Assembly: GCA_028293645.1 (NCBI GenBank)
Contig: JAQGOK010000181.1
Location: forward strand, 1-46,719
Length of the DNA stretch: 46,719 nucleotides
Source of the DNA: Chthoniobacter sp.
GTDB lineage: Bacteria; Verrucomicrobiota; Verrucomicrobiia; Chthoniobacterales; Chthoniobacteraceae
Direction of reading: 5' to 3'
Of this stretch, positions 6,854-14,911 are shown in pieces. Every line of letters begins with the position of its first letter. The first letter of the stretch is position 1. The notes under the pieces are model-generated. The model was not told where the DNA came from, did not search any database, and saw only the letters and a list, made by a program, of their open reading frames with translations. The position numbers and the translations under genes are program-made.

Positions 6854-9034
6854 TCACCGACGGACCTCCCGCGGCTGTTTCCAAATCGAGCGCAACGGGT
6901 GGACCTCGACGCTCTTGAGCACCGCATCACCTCGGCTGGCGGTAAGTCCAAGGTGTGGTGAGGCTTGGTTTTGCAGGGCGACATTCGTGATGGAAACGGT
7001 GCCCTGATTGCCGAACGTCTCGATCGAGAGCCGGTCCACGAGCACGCGGATTTCGATCTCGCCAGCCTGCGGAGCGAGGGGAGCCTCGCTGCCATGGGAG
7101 TGAAGGATCCCGCGCCTGAGATCGTAGCGGACTTCGCTGCCGCGAGCATGCAGAGTGAGCTCGTCGCAGGTGGAGCGCGATACATCGAGAACGACTCGGA
7201 TGTCGAAGAACTCGCCGATTATTTCCGCCAGCGGGTTGCTGCCCGGCTTCAGGACCTGATCCCGACTTACAAAGCCAGCGCCGTCGTGAAGCGTCGCAAT
7301 CTCCCGGATGGGCGTCCGGCAAAGCGTGAGCCCCGTCGGCAACTTGTGGAGCGTCAATTCGCAGGGAAAGCTCGCCTGCTGGTTGAAGGGCATGTTTTTC
7401 GGATAGTCGTCCCAGCCGCGCATCCATGCGATCTGGATGCGCCGCGGATCCGAGGCTGGCATGTTTTCAAAGGTCATCGTCGCGTAGAAATTCCGCCCGT
7501 AGTCGCCCTTTCTCTTTTCGGTCTCGGGCGTGAATTTCGTGCCGTCGAAAGCACCGATGATGTAGTCGCCGTTGCCGTCGATGATCACCCATTTGCTGTC
7601 GCCGCCCGCGCCTTGGATCGGCAACTCGAACATGTCCGGACACTCGAAGGAATTGGGAATACTGCCGGGGAGCTTCGTCCACTCCAGCAGGTTGGTGGAG
7701 GAAAAGAGAAAGTAGCAGTTCTGGCGGACGCCTTCGCCCGCCGCGAGCAGGGCACCGCGACGACCGGCGGTTTTCGTGGTGGAGTTCTGCTCGCAAATCA
7801 CTTCCGAGCCGCCCAGCTGCCGACGCCGCCAGAGCGCGGCGATCGTGAAGCTGTCATCACCCTCGGCCAGCACCGCCGATCCGCGGAGCGTTTGCGCACC
7901 AGAAAACTGAACCGCAGCGCGGTCGGCCGAATCCTTGGGGAGGACCAACATTGGTCTCATCTCGGGATCGGATTGCTTCACATCGTGGGCCTTGGCCGAA
8001 AGATCCTGCCAATGCGCGACCTTCCCCTCAGCACCCGCGGTAGCGCGTGAAGCCTCGAGATGGAGAACCAACCCCTCTTTCGGAAACGCAGAGTTGTGCC
8101 CATCCTTTAGGCTTCCGACGAGAGTGCTGGTTTCTTCGTCGCTAAGCGGGCGGTCGTAAACCATTACGGAGGCGATCTCGCCATTCAGGAATTCGGAGCC
8201 ATCAGCTTTGGCCCCAACTTGAAAGGAACCGGCACCCAGGTTCTGTCGCTCAATATTGATCTGGCCGACGCTCCGGTTCGCCTGGTCGGCCACCGCGACC
8301 CGGCCATCTGGAAAGAGGCGGACCACCGAACTATTCCACTCACCCGGCTTCCATTCCTGCAGGTCGTGCGCGTCGTTGGACTCACCGTTGAATCCGTACC
8401 TTGGCGGGGCCGCCGTGTCGTCCGACGGCCCATAAAGAATCGTGATCCAGCGCTGGGTAGGCTCGTGCCAGAAAACCTTCGGATCGCGGAAGGGATGAAC
8501 CAGCACCGGGTTCTTTTCGTACTTGGTCCAGGTGCGTCCCTTGTCCCTGCTGTAGGAGATGCACTGGTTCAGATTATCCGTGCTGCTCCAGAACGCGATG
8601 ATCGGCGGAGTCTTGCCGTCCCCCAGGCCGGAGCGATTGCGATGATCGACCACGCCGCCTCCCGACTGCGTGCCGCCAAACTTTCCACCTTTGCCAAACG
8701 CCGGCGGGAGCTCCTCCCAATGGATTAGGTCGGTGCTAACCGCATGCAGCCAGGCGGACCACCAGCGTTGGGCAAAGAAGTGATACTCACCTTCATGATA
8801 AACGAGGCCGTTGATGTCGTTCATCCAACCCTCATGATGGTTGGGCGGGTGGAGTCTGTAATCGTTCCAATACCTCGCCGTGAAATGGAACTGCGGGCGG
8901 AGCGCCTCATGGTAAAGCGGCGCGCGTCCGGGAGAACCTGGCTCCGCGGCCTGCGCATCGGTCATCTGGAGAACCGCCGCGAGCAGTGCAGCCACGTGGA
9001 GCCCGACGCGGAAAGAGGAAAGCTCCATTCGCAC
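6854..9034 (-). CDS. Secreted glycoside hydrolase family 32 (levanase/fructan hydrolase type) with inserted lectin-like domain
   Basis: A 726-residue exported enzyme (signal peptide about 1-29, cleavage near AQAA) predicted to hydrolyse beta-fructosides. GH32 catalytic signatures are present: WMNDINGL at 70-77 (nucleophile D73; usually WMNDPNG), FRDPKVF (D184 of the RDP motif) and ECPDMF (acid/base E464). The C-terminal beta-sandwich includes ARGSEVRYDL and DRLSIETFGNQG. Residues about 203-438 interrupt the propeller between ITILYG and YFLFSSTNLLEW and resemble a LamG/concanavalin-like domain. Its usual last part (FLNGEIASVMVYDRPLSDEE, 282-301) comes before its usual first part (GLVLHLEASR, 321-330), so it appears circularly permuted. 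Total length exceeds the roughly 500 residues typical of GH32. No fructose transporter or fructokinase is nearby. Confidence 0.93.
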   Translation of the reverse strand: MRMELSSFRVGLHVAALLAAVLQMTDAQAAEPGSPGRAPLYHEALRPQFHFTARYWNDYRLHPPNHHEGWMNDINGLVYHEGEYHFFAQRWWSAWLHAVSTDLIHWEELPPAFGKGGKFGGTQSGGGVVDHRNRSGLGDGKTPPIIAFWSSTDNLNQCISYSRDKGRTWTKYEKNPVLVHPFRDPKVFWHEPTQRWITILYGPSDDTAAPPRYGFNGESNDAHDLQEWKPGEWNSSVVRLFPDGRVAVADQANRSVGQINIERQNLGAGSFQVGAKADGSEFLNGEIASVMVYDRPLSDEETSTLVGSLKDGHNSAFPKEGLVLHLEASRATAGAEGKVAHWQDLSAKAHDVKQSDPEMRPMLVLPKDSADRAAVQFSGAQTLRGSAVLAEGDDSFTIAALWRRRQLGGSEVICEQNSTTKTAGRRGALLAAGEGVRQNCYFLFSSTNLLEWTKLPGSIPNSFECPDMFELPIQGAGGDSKWVIIDGNGDYIIGAFDGTKFTPETEKRKGDYGRNFYATMTFENMPASDPRRIQIAWMRGWDDYPKNMPFNQQASFPCELTLHKLPTGLTLCRTPIREIATLHDGAGFVSRDQVLKPGSNPLAEIIGEFFDIRVVLDVSRSTCDELTLHARGSEVRYDLRRGILHSHGSEAPLAPQAGEIEIRVLVDRLSIETFGNQGTVSITNVALQNQASPHLGLTASRGDAVLKSVEVHPLRSIWKQPREVRR

Positions 9035-9350
9035 GAACCTATCGAGGTCGCTGCGAGGCGGTCAATTCCCTGCGTCGCGTCGTCCGAAGGACCCGCGATT
9101 AGAATAGGCCAACGGGATTACAGCACGGTCACATTCAGGTCGCCGTCGACCAACGGCAGTGCAGCCGTGCAGTATTGGGTTTCGCGTTCAGTTGAATTAG
9201 GTTCGTCAAACCCGCGGCGGCAATTCCGAGAGCGGTTTCCTGCGTTTGCCGTTTGGTAGGCTTTCGACGTGAACTGTCCGAGCGTCCCAGCGATCGAGGA
9301 AATCATCGCTTGATGCTCAGTGCTACAAAAGTTCAGCTTCCTGACGCCCG
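9035..9350. other. Divergent intergenic region between GH32 and PQQ-propeller genes
   Basis: A 316 bp gap between two divergently transcribed genes, so it must hold promoters for both. I see no convincing -35/-10 pair, long palindrome or repeat copy. No open frame here looks coding. Confidence 0.4.
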
Positions 9351-10607
9351 ATGCTGATGAATCCCTACCCCTTTCCTCTCCCAGTCAGGTCGAGAACGCT
9401 GATTTCCATTCTCACGGTCCTTGCTTCCCTCACCGTCTTCTCCCGTGCGGATGACTGGCCGCAATGGCGCGGACCGAACCGTGATGGCGTTTCCCAGGAA
9501 CAAGGCTGGATTGACCAATTTCCGAATTCTGGGCCGCCGATCGCCTGGAAGGCGACCGTTGGTCTTGGCTTCTCTTCAGTAGTCGTAGGCAAGGGCAAGG
9601 CTTACACCGCGGGACACGCCAATGGCTCGGACACCGTCTTCTGTTTCGACGCCTTGAGCGGAAAGGAACTTTGGAAACACAGTTATCCTTCCGAACTCGG
9701 CGATAAGTTCTTCGAAGGTGGGACTACAGGCTCTCCGACACTGGCAGGGGATCGCCTTTTTTGGCTAAGCCGCTGGGGCGATCTTTACTGTTACAATGCG
9801 AACTCGGGCGAAATCATCTGGAGTCGCCAGATCGTCAAGGAAACCCAAGCACGCGTTCCGAGTTGGGGCTTTAGCGGAGCGCCCACCCTTTACAAGAATC
9901 TGCTGATCCTCAACGTGGGCGACGCCGGCATGGCCTTGGAGGCAGCGACCGGCAAGGACGTGTGGAAGTCTGGCGACGGAGATGCTGGTTACAACACACC
10001 GCTTCCCGTCACTCGCGGTGAGAAAGTCGAACTCTGGTTTGCCAACGGAGAAGCTTACTTCTCGGTCGAGCCGGAAACGGGCAAGGAGAAATGGCGCTTC
10101 AAGTGGCTCACCCAATATGGAGTCAACGCTGCCGACCCGATTCCATATGAAGACAAAGCCTTCGTTTCATCCGGCTATGGCAAAGGTGCCGCGCTTTTCA
10201 AAATCCCCGCCACTTCCGACGCCGAACCCGAGGTCATCTGGAAGAACCGGGTTCTTCGCACTCAGCTAAATGGAGCCGTGCTTGTCGGTAAACATCTCTA
10301 CGGCGTCGATGGCGACACGACCGGCCGGGCAGAACTGAAATGCCTCGAAATCGAAACAGGCAAAGAAGCCTGGGCAGAGCCGGGCTTTGGCACGGGCGGG
10401 ATCATCGTCGCCGATGGAAAGATCATCGCCCTCGCCGCGAGCGGAGAACTGATGATCGCCCCGGTCTCGCCCGAAGGCTTCAAACCTACCGCCCGCGCGC
10501 AGGTGCTCGGCGGCAAGTGCTGGACTGCTCCGGTGCTTGCCAATGGATTGGCCTATTGCCGGAACTCTCGCGGTGACTTGGTCGCGGTCGATCTCCGCAA
10601 GAACTAA
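9351..10607 (+). CDS. Secreted PQQ-type beta-propeller repeat protein
   Basis: A 418-residue protein with an N-terminal export signal (hydrophobic TLISILTVLASLTVFS about 16-31) and the mature start DDWPQWRGPNRDGVS, typical of PQQ-like propeller proteins abundant in Verrucomicrobiota and Planctomycetota. Propeller blades repeat as FCFDALSGKELWKHSY, YCYNANSGEIIWSR, LEAATGKDVWKSGDG, FSVEPETGKEKWRF and CLEIETGKEAW. Most relatives lack a PQQ dehydrogenase active site and are of unknown, often carbohydrate-associated, role. A second ATG at 9357 is equally possible as start. Only 1 bp separates its stop from the next gene, so the two are almost certainly cotranscribed. An enzymatic function cannot be assigned. 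Confidence 0.88.
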   Translation: MLMNPYPFPLPVRSRTLISILTVLASLTVFSRADDWPQWRGPNRDGVSQEQGWIDQFPNSGPPIAWKATVGLGFSSVVVGKGKAYTAGHANGSDTVFCFDALSGKELWKHSYPSELGDKFFEGGTTGSPTLAGDRLFWLSRWGDLYCYNANSGEIIWSRQIVKETQARVPSWGFSGAPTLYKNLLILNVGDAGMALEAATGKDVWKSGDGDAGYNTPLPVTRGEKVELWFANGEAYFSVEPETGKEKWRFKWLTQYGVNAADPIPYEDKAFVSSGYGKGAALFKIPATSDAEPEVIWKNRVLRTQLNGAVLVGKHLYGVDGDTTGRAELKCLEIETGKEAWAEPGFGTGGIIVADGKIIALAASGELMIAPVSPEGFKPTARAQVLGGKCWTAPVLANGLAYCRNSRGDLVAVDLRKN

Positions 10608-10608
10608 C

Positions 10609-11916
10609 ATGAAACGCCGAGTCTTTCTCCAATCAACGGGCCTTTTCCTGGCAGGCGCTCCCTATCTTCTTGGTCAGAGCAATCCGGCGAGATATCGCAC
10701 CGCACTTATCGGCTGCGGCTGGTGGGGCAAGAATATCCTGCAGGAAGCAGCCGCGTCCAGGCGCTGCCAGATTACCGCTCTTTGTGATGTGGACGCGAAC
10801 GTCCTGGAAATCGCCGCGGACCAGGTCAATACCTGGAGCGGCGATTCACCGAAGACCTATCGGGATCATCGCGAGCTTCTGGAGAAGGAGAAGCCAGACA
10901 TCGTCATCATTGCGACGCCCGATCATTGGCACGCGCTGCAGACAATCGATGCGCTCAAGGCGGGCGCGCACGTCTTTGTGGAAAAGCCGACCGGACACAC
11001 CGTCAATGAGAGCCGGGCAATGTTCAAAGCCGCGCGGGACTCCGGTCGCGTTGTGCAAGTCGGGCTTCATCGCCGCATCGGGCCGCACCACGTCAGCGGG
11101 ATGGATTTCCTGAGGTCAGGCAAGGTTGGTGACGTCGGCATGGTCCGGCTTTTTGCACACAGCGGCGGCGGACGCGAGAATCCGCGGCCCAACAGCGAAC
11201 CGCCCAACTCGATGGATTGGAACCAATGGTGCGGTCCGGCGCCGGTGCGGCCGTTCAACGGCAAGCTCCATCCCGGCGGCTGGCGCAACTTCCTCGACTA
11301 CGCCAATGGAACCCTTGGCGATTGGGGCGTTCATTGGCTCGATCAGGTGCTTTGGTGGACCGAAGAGAAGTATCCCAAGCGCATTTTCTGCACTGGAGGA
11401 CGGCCGATTTCCGGAACCCCCGTCCTTAACGAGAAGGAGCAAACGACTGACGCTCCCGACCATCAGGTAGCCACCTACGAGTTTGAAAAGTTCACCTGCG
11501 TTTGGGAACACCGCAAATTCGCAGGCAACGCTTCGGAGAAGCATGCGATTGGCGCTTACTTCTACGGGACCAAAGGCGTCCTCCACATCGGCTGGCGCGA
11601 TGGCTGGACCTTTTACCCAAGCAACGATCGCGACGCGCAAGTCCGCGAAAAGTCCGGACTTCAGGAACCGGACGGTCACAACCTTACTCTCCTTTGGGCT
11701 GACTTTCTGAACGCCATCGAACAAAAGCGCCCTGCCGTCGCGAGCATCGATAATGCCCATCGTTCCTCCGTTCTCCCGCTCCTCGGCATGATCTCCTGGC
11801 GTGTGGGCCGCAGCATCGAATGGGACGGCGATAAGGAGACAATCATCAACGATCCCAAAGCCAACGAACTCCTGCAGCGCCCCTACCGCTCTCCTTGGAA
11901 ATACCCCGAGGTCTAG
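10609..11916 (+). CDS. Tat-exported Gfo/Idh/MocA family oxidoreductase
   Basis: A 435-residue NAD(P)-dependent oxidoreductase. It begins MKRRVFLQSTGLFLAG, an RRxFL Tat-type signal followed by a hydrophobic stretch, so it is probably exported folded with cofactor. The Rossmann motif ALIGCGWWGKN (GxGxxG variant, residues 35-40) and the catalytic-domain EKP motif in FVEKPTGH (125-127) identify the family, with the C-terminal Gfo/Idh domain after about residue 150. The ATG at 10609 is chosen because it directly follows the upstream stop and begins the signal; the open frame extends further upstream only into the propeller gene. Exported members usually act on sugars or sugar acids, but substrate is not predictable. 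Confidence 0.92.
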   Translation: MKRRVFLQSTGLFLAGAPYLLGQSNPARYRTALIGCGWWGKNILQEAAASRRCQITALCDVDANVLEIAADQVNTWSGDSPKTYRDHRELLEKEKPDIVIIATPDHWHALQTIDALKAGAHVFVEKPTGHTVNESRAMFKAARDSGRVVQVGLHRRIGPHHVSGMDFLRSGKVGDVGMVRLFAHSGGGRENPRPNSEPPNSMDWNQWCGPAPVRPFNGKLHPGGWRNFLDYANGTLGDWGVHWLDQVLWWTEEKYPKRIFCTGGRPISGTPVLNEKEQTTDAPDHQVATYEFEKFTCVWEHRKFAGNASEKHAIGAYFYGTKGVLHIGWRDGWTFYPSNDRDAQVREKSGLQEPDGHNLTLLWADFLNAIEQKRPAVASIDNAHRSSVLPLLGMISWRVGRSIEWDGDKETIINDPKANELLQRPYRSPWKYPEV

Positions 11917-11978
11917 TTCTCGAATCCGGCTGGATCTTTTAGGTGGTTCTGCCGCAAGCCCAAACCCGAGCAGCGCTC

Positions 11979-12105
11979 CAGAGCGTGTCATGCACTCTTG
12001 GGCGCCAACGCGGAGGGCGTTGCATCAGCCAGCCCAAGGTTGGCGCGACGGAGGAGCGCTTAACCCTGGGTTCTCTCCCCGAACGGCGCCAACCCCAGAA
12101 GGATC
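11979..12105 (+). repeat. Dispersed repeat, copy D (left half only)
   Basis: It begins CCAGAGCGTGTCATGCACTC, runs through GCGTTGCATCAGCCAGCCC and GCGCTTAACCCTGGGTTCTC, and ends near GGCGCCAACCCCAGAAGG. It matches the first half of copy C closely; the right half with the second inverted terminus is absent. It lies 62 bp after the oxidoreductase stop, between convergent genes. Confidence 0.8.
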
Positions 12106-12505
12106 GCCCCTCGCTTAAGGCGTTAGTGGCACGTGGATCCTGGCTGGCAAACCGGCGAAGTCGGTGAGCCTCCAGCCGCAGGTGGGCGACTTCAATTCTG
12201 CCACCGGCCGACACGGCCTATCACCCAGGGCGATGCAGAGACGGGCGAGGTCTTATCCCACCACGGCGGCACCGACACGCTTGCCGGCGACGAACTCGTG
12301 AAGAACGTAGAGTACGCCGATCAAACCACAGGTCCCTTCATCAAGAAGCTCGTAAGTGCAAGATCACCGTGGAGGGAGACACCTACACTTAGATCGGGAT
12401 CGACAATCCATTCAGCGAGGTTTTGAAACGCGCGAAGTGAAGAGAGTCACCCTGGCTAAACACGGGAAGGCTCACGGCGCGGAAGAGCAGGTTCCGCCAG
12501 GTGCG
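12106..12505 (+). pseudogene. Possible decayed coding remnant, function unknown
   Basis: A 400 bp stretch between truncated repeat D and the end of the WD40 gene. One plus-strand frame reads DAETGEVLSHHGGTD then ELVKNVEYADQTTGPFIKKL (about 12230-12350), protein-like in composition. Around 12350 the plausible reading moves to another frame (CKITVEGDTYT, stop, IGIDNPFSEVLKRAK). This looks like a gene broken by a frameshift and stops, but I do not recognise a family and it could be chance. Confidence 0.22.
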
Positions 12506-13573
12506 TTAGACTTCGATGTTGTAACTCTTCAGCCGTCCCCAAGGCGGCCATATCCCGCCCTTCCGGGCTTCCTGGCCAGTCGCACTCGCGATGACCAGCG
12601 ATCGGCCGTTCTCAGTGAACCGCGCGTGCGTGATGCGCTCCTTCGTATCCATGGAGTGCACGAGGCTGCCGTCCCCACCGGCAAACATCGCAAGGTTCCA
12701 ACTGCCCTGCGCCTGACGTCCGGCCATCACGAAATGCGCACCGTTCGGATGCCAGGCGATCGTTTCCATGAGGCCGGAGCCGTGCTGGCCGTCCTTGATT
12801 TGGTCGATGCGCTCACCTTTCTGCCAGTCCCAGCGCTGCCAGGTCATTTTGCCGTTGCCGGCCATCGGATCGGTCATGGGTCCCATGCCGCAGCAGAGCA
12901 ACGATGCGCCATCGGCAGAGAACGCGAGCCCGTAAATGCCGCCGCAATAATGATGCGTTTTGATCGAACCCCACGACGTGAAAGCTGGCGAGGTCCACCT
13001 TGCAATCGGCTGTCCATCGATCGCGCCCGCCACATTCCACACCCGCACTTCGCCCATCATATTCGCTGCGGCGAGATGCTGACCGTCGGGGCTGAAGGCG
13101 CAACTCAGCACGGGCGGCGCGTGGCTGAACGCAGCAACGAGGTCGCCGCTCTGGGTGTCGTAAACTTTCACTGACGGTTCGCTTTCCGCCGATGGCTCAT
13201 ACTTCCAGCCGCCGGGTAAATACTGGCCCGTGGTGGTGGCGAGAAAGCTGCCATCCGGCGAAAGCGCGAGCTGCCAGTTCCAGAACTGATGCGCCTGCAC
13301 CTTGCGCCAGCAGCGCCGGCTTTCCACGTCATGCCAGAGCAACATTCCATCGTAACCGCCGGAGAGTACCGTCCGCTCATCCGGCAGCAGCACGCAGCCG
13401 CTGGCGAACGATTGGTGACGCTCCGCGAACGCCTCTGCTTTCCCAGTCGCCAGGTCCACATCGTAGATCGCGCCGTCCGCACAAGCTGCGAAAGCGCGAC
13501 TGCCATCGGCCGTGATGCAGAGGCCCAGGGCGCCGGTCGGTAGTTTATGATCGTGAGCGAGAGTGAGTTTCAT
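12506..13573 (-). CDS. WD40-repeat beta-propeller protein
   Basis: A 355-residue protein made of WD40-like blades: LCITADGSRAFAACADGAIYDVDLATGKA, then TVLSGGYDGMLLWHDVES, LALSPDGSFLATTTG, VLSCAFSPDGQHLAAANMMGEVRVWNVAG and ETIAWHPNGAHFVMAG. It has no recognisable signal peptide and so is predicted cytoplasmic, unlike its exported neighbours. It starts 4 bp after the DUF1501 stop, forming the third gene of a tight minus-strand operon (cytochrome-like PSCyt, DUF1501, WD40). WD40 proteins are common companions of this gene pair in Planctomycetota and Verrucomicrobiota, probably as protein-interaction scaffolds; specific function unknown. The quoted first blade is split here for readability. Confidence 0.85.
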   Translation of the reverse strand: MKLTLAHDHKLPTGALGLCITADGSRAFAACADGAIYDVDLATGKAEAFAERHQSFASGCVLLPDERTVLSGGYDGMLLWHDVESRRCWRKVQAHQFWNWQLALSPDGSFLATTTGQYLPGGWKYEPSAESEPSVKVYDTQSGDLVAAFSHAPPVLSCAFSPDGQHLAAANMMGEVRVWNVAGAIDGQPIARWTSPAFTSWGSIKTHHYCGGIYGLAFSADGASLLCCGMGPMTDPMAGNGKMTWQRWDWQKGERIDQIKDGQHGSGLMETIAWHPNGAHFVMAGRQAQGSWNLAMFAGGDGSLVHSMDTKERITHARFTENGRSLVIASATGQEARKGGIWPPWGRLKSYNIEV

Positions 13574-13577
13574 GGCG

Positions 13578-14909
13578 CTACGCGAGGAGGTCGCGGATCG
13601 GCTCCGCCTTGTTTTCCACGCGGTGAAAAGTGGGCTGCCCGGGCAGGTCGTATTCCGCGTAAGGATTGATGCCGAGCGCGGTGAAGATCGTCGCGAAAAG
13701 GTTCTGCTCGTTGAACGGCTTCTCGATTACGTCCACGCCATCGGCGTCGGTCGCGCCGGTCACAACTCCGCGTTTCAATCCGCAACCGGTCATCATCAGG
13801 CTCCAGGCATTGGGATAATGGTCGCGCCCGCGGGCGGCATTCATCCAGGGGGTGCGACCGAATTCGCCCATTGCAATCACCAGCGTGGAATCGAGCAGGC
13901 CGCGCTCTTCGAGATCGTTGACGAGGTTGAAAAGCACACGATCCAGCTCCGGCACGAGCATCTGATGGATCTCATGCTGGAAGACGTGGTTGTCCCAATT
14001 CATGCCGTTGGCGACCATGACAAACGGCGCGCCGTTTTCCACGAGATGCCGGGCCATCAGCGAATGCTGCGCGAAACTTCCGGGCCCGTAGCGCTCGCGA
14101 TCTTTGGCCGGGAGCTTGTTTACATCGAAGAGATCCGCGCTCGCCGCCATGCCCTTCATCCGCTCAAACGCCGCATTCTGGCTGCGGGCCACGGTGCTCT
14201 TGCGGTCACGCTCATACTTCGCCGTGAGAAAGCGGCGCAGGGTTTCACGCGATTCCAGGTCGTGTTGCGGAATCGTCTCCGCGGCCGCGTTGAGCAACTG
14301 CGTGTATTCGCCACCGAGGCGCACCGGCGCATGTTCCGCGCCGAGCCAGCCCGCCCAGTTCCCGGCCTTGAAACTCTCGAATTCGTTCCCGCCCGGAATG
14401 GGATCGAGGAAGACGAAATTCGGAATCGGGGAATCGAGTTGCCCCATCGCTTGCGAAAGCGAGCAGCCCAGCGTGGGCCGCGTGAAGCCCGCGCGATCGG
14501 GATTACCGCGCTGCAAAAGGTTGATCGCCTGCAGATGCTCCGACTGCGTCGTCTTCATGCTGCGCACGACGTTCAGCTTGTCCGCCATGCCCGCGCATTT
14601 CGGCAGCAGTGACGAAAAATGGACGCCCGGGATTTTCGTCGGGATGCTCCGAAACGGTCCGCCGGTCGGCCGGCCTGGCTTGGGATCCCACGTTTCAAAC
14701 TGGCTCGGCGCGCCGCACAGCCAGAGCAGGATGCAGTGTTTCTGCGCCTTCTTTGTTTCTTCCGCGAAAAGCGGATTGTGAAACAACCCCGCAAAGCTCG
14801 CAGCGCTCGCCAGCGCCCCGCCGGTCAGGCCTTTCAGGAACAGCCGCCGATGCATCTGATGCTCGTCTGTGCGGCATTGGCCTGCCGGTGGGCTGGTTTT
14901 GGGATTCAT
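13578..14909 (-). CDS. Tat-exported DUF1501 domain protein
   Basis: A 443-residue protein of the DUF1501 family, related to the alkaline phosphatase/sulfatase superfamily. The N-terminus contains HRRLFLKGLTGGALASAA (RR at 21-22), a Tat signal. Family-typical segments follow: CILLWLCGAPSQFETWDPKPG and the late ALGINP near the C-terminus. The ATG at 14909 sits 2 bp after the stop of the upstream PSCyt gene; a longer upstream reading would overlap that gene. It is the middle gene of a three-gene cassette with spacings of 2 and 4 bp. The enzymatic reaction of DUF1501 proteins is not established; the constant pairing with heme-motif PSCyt proteins suggests a joint periplasmic process, which is inference. 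Confidence 0.92.
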   Translation of the reverse strand: MNPKTSPPAGQCRTDEHQMHRRLFLKGLTGGALASAASFAGLFHNPLFAEETKKAQKHCILLWLCGAPSQFETWDPKPGRPTGGPFRSIPTKIPGVHFSSLLPKCAGMADKLNVVRSMKTTQSEHLQAINLLQRGNPDRAGFTRPTLGCSLSQAMGQLDSPIPNFVFLDPIPGGNEFESFKAGNWAGWLGAEHAPVRLGGEYTQLLNAAAETIPQHDLESRETLRRFLTAKYERDRKSTVARSQNAAFERMKGMAASADLFDVNKLPAKDRERYGPGSFAQHSLMARHLVENGAPFVMVANGMNWDNHVFQHEIHQMLVPELDRVLFNLVNDLEERGLLDSTLVIAMGEFGRTPWMNAARGRDHYPNAWSLMMTGCGLKRGVVTGATDADGVDVIEKPFNEQNLFATIFTALGINPYAEYDLPGQPTFHRVENKAEPIRDLLA

Positions 14910-14911
14910 GG

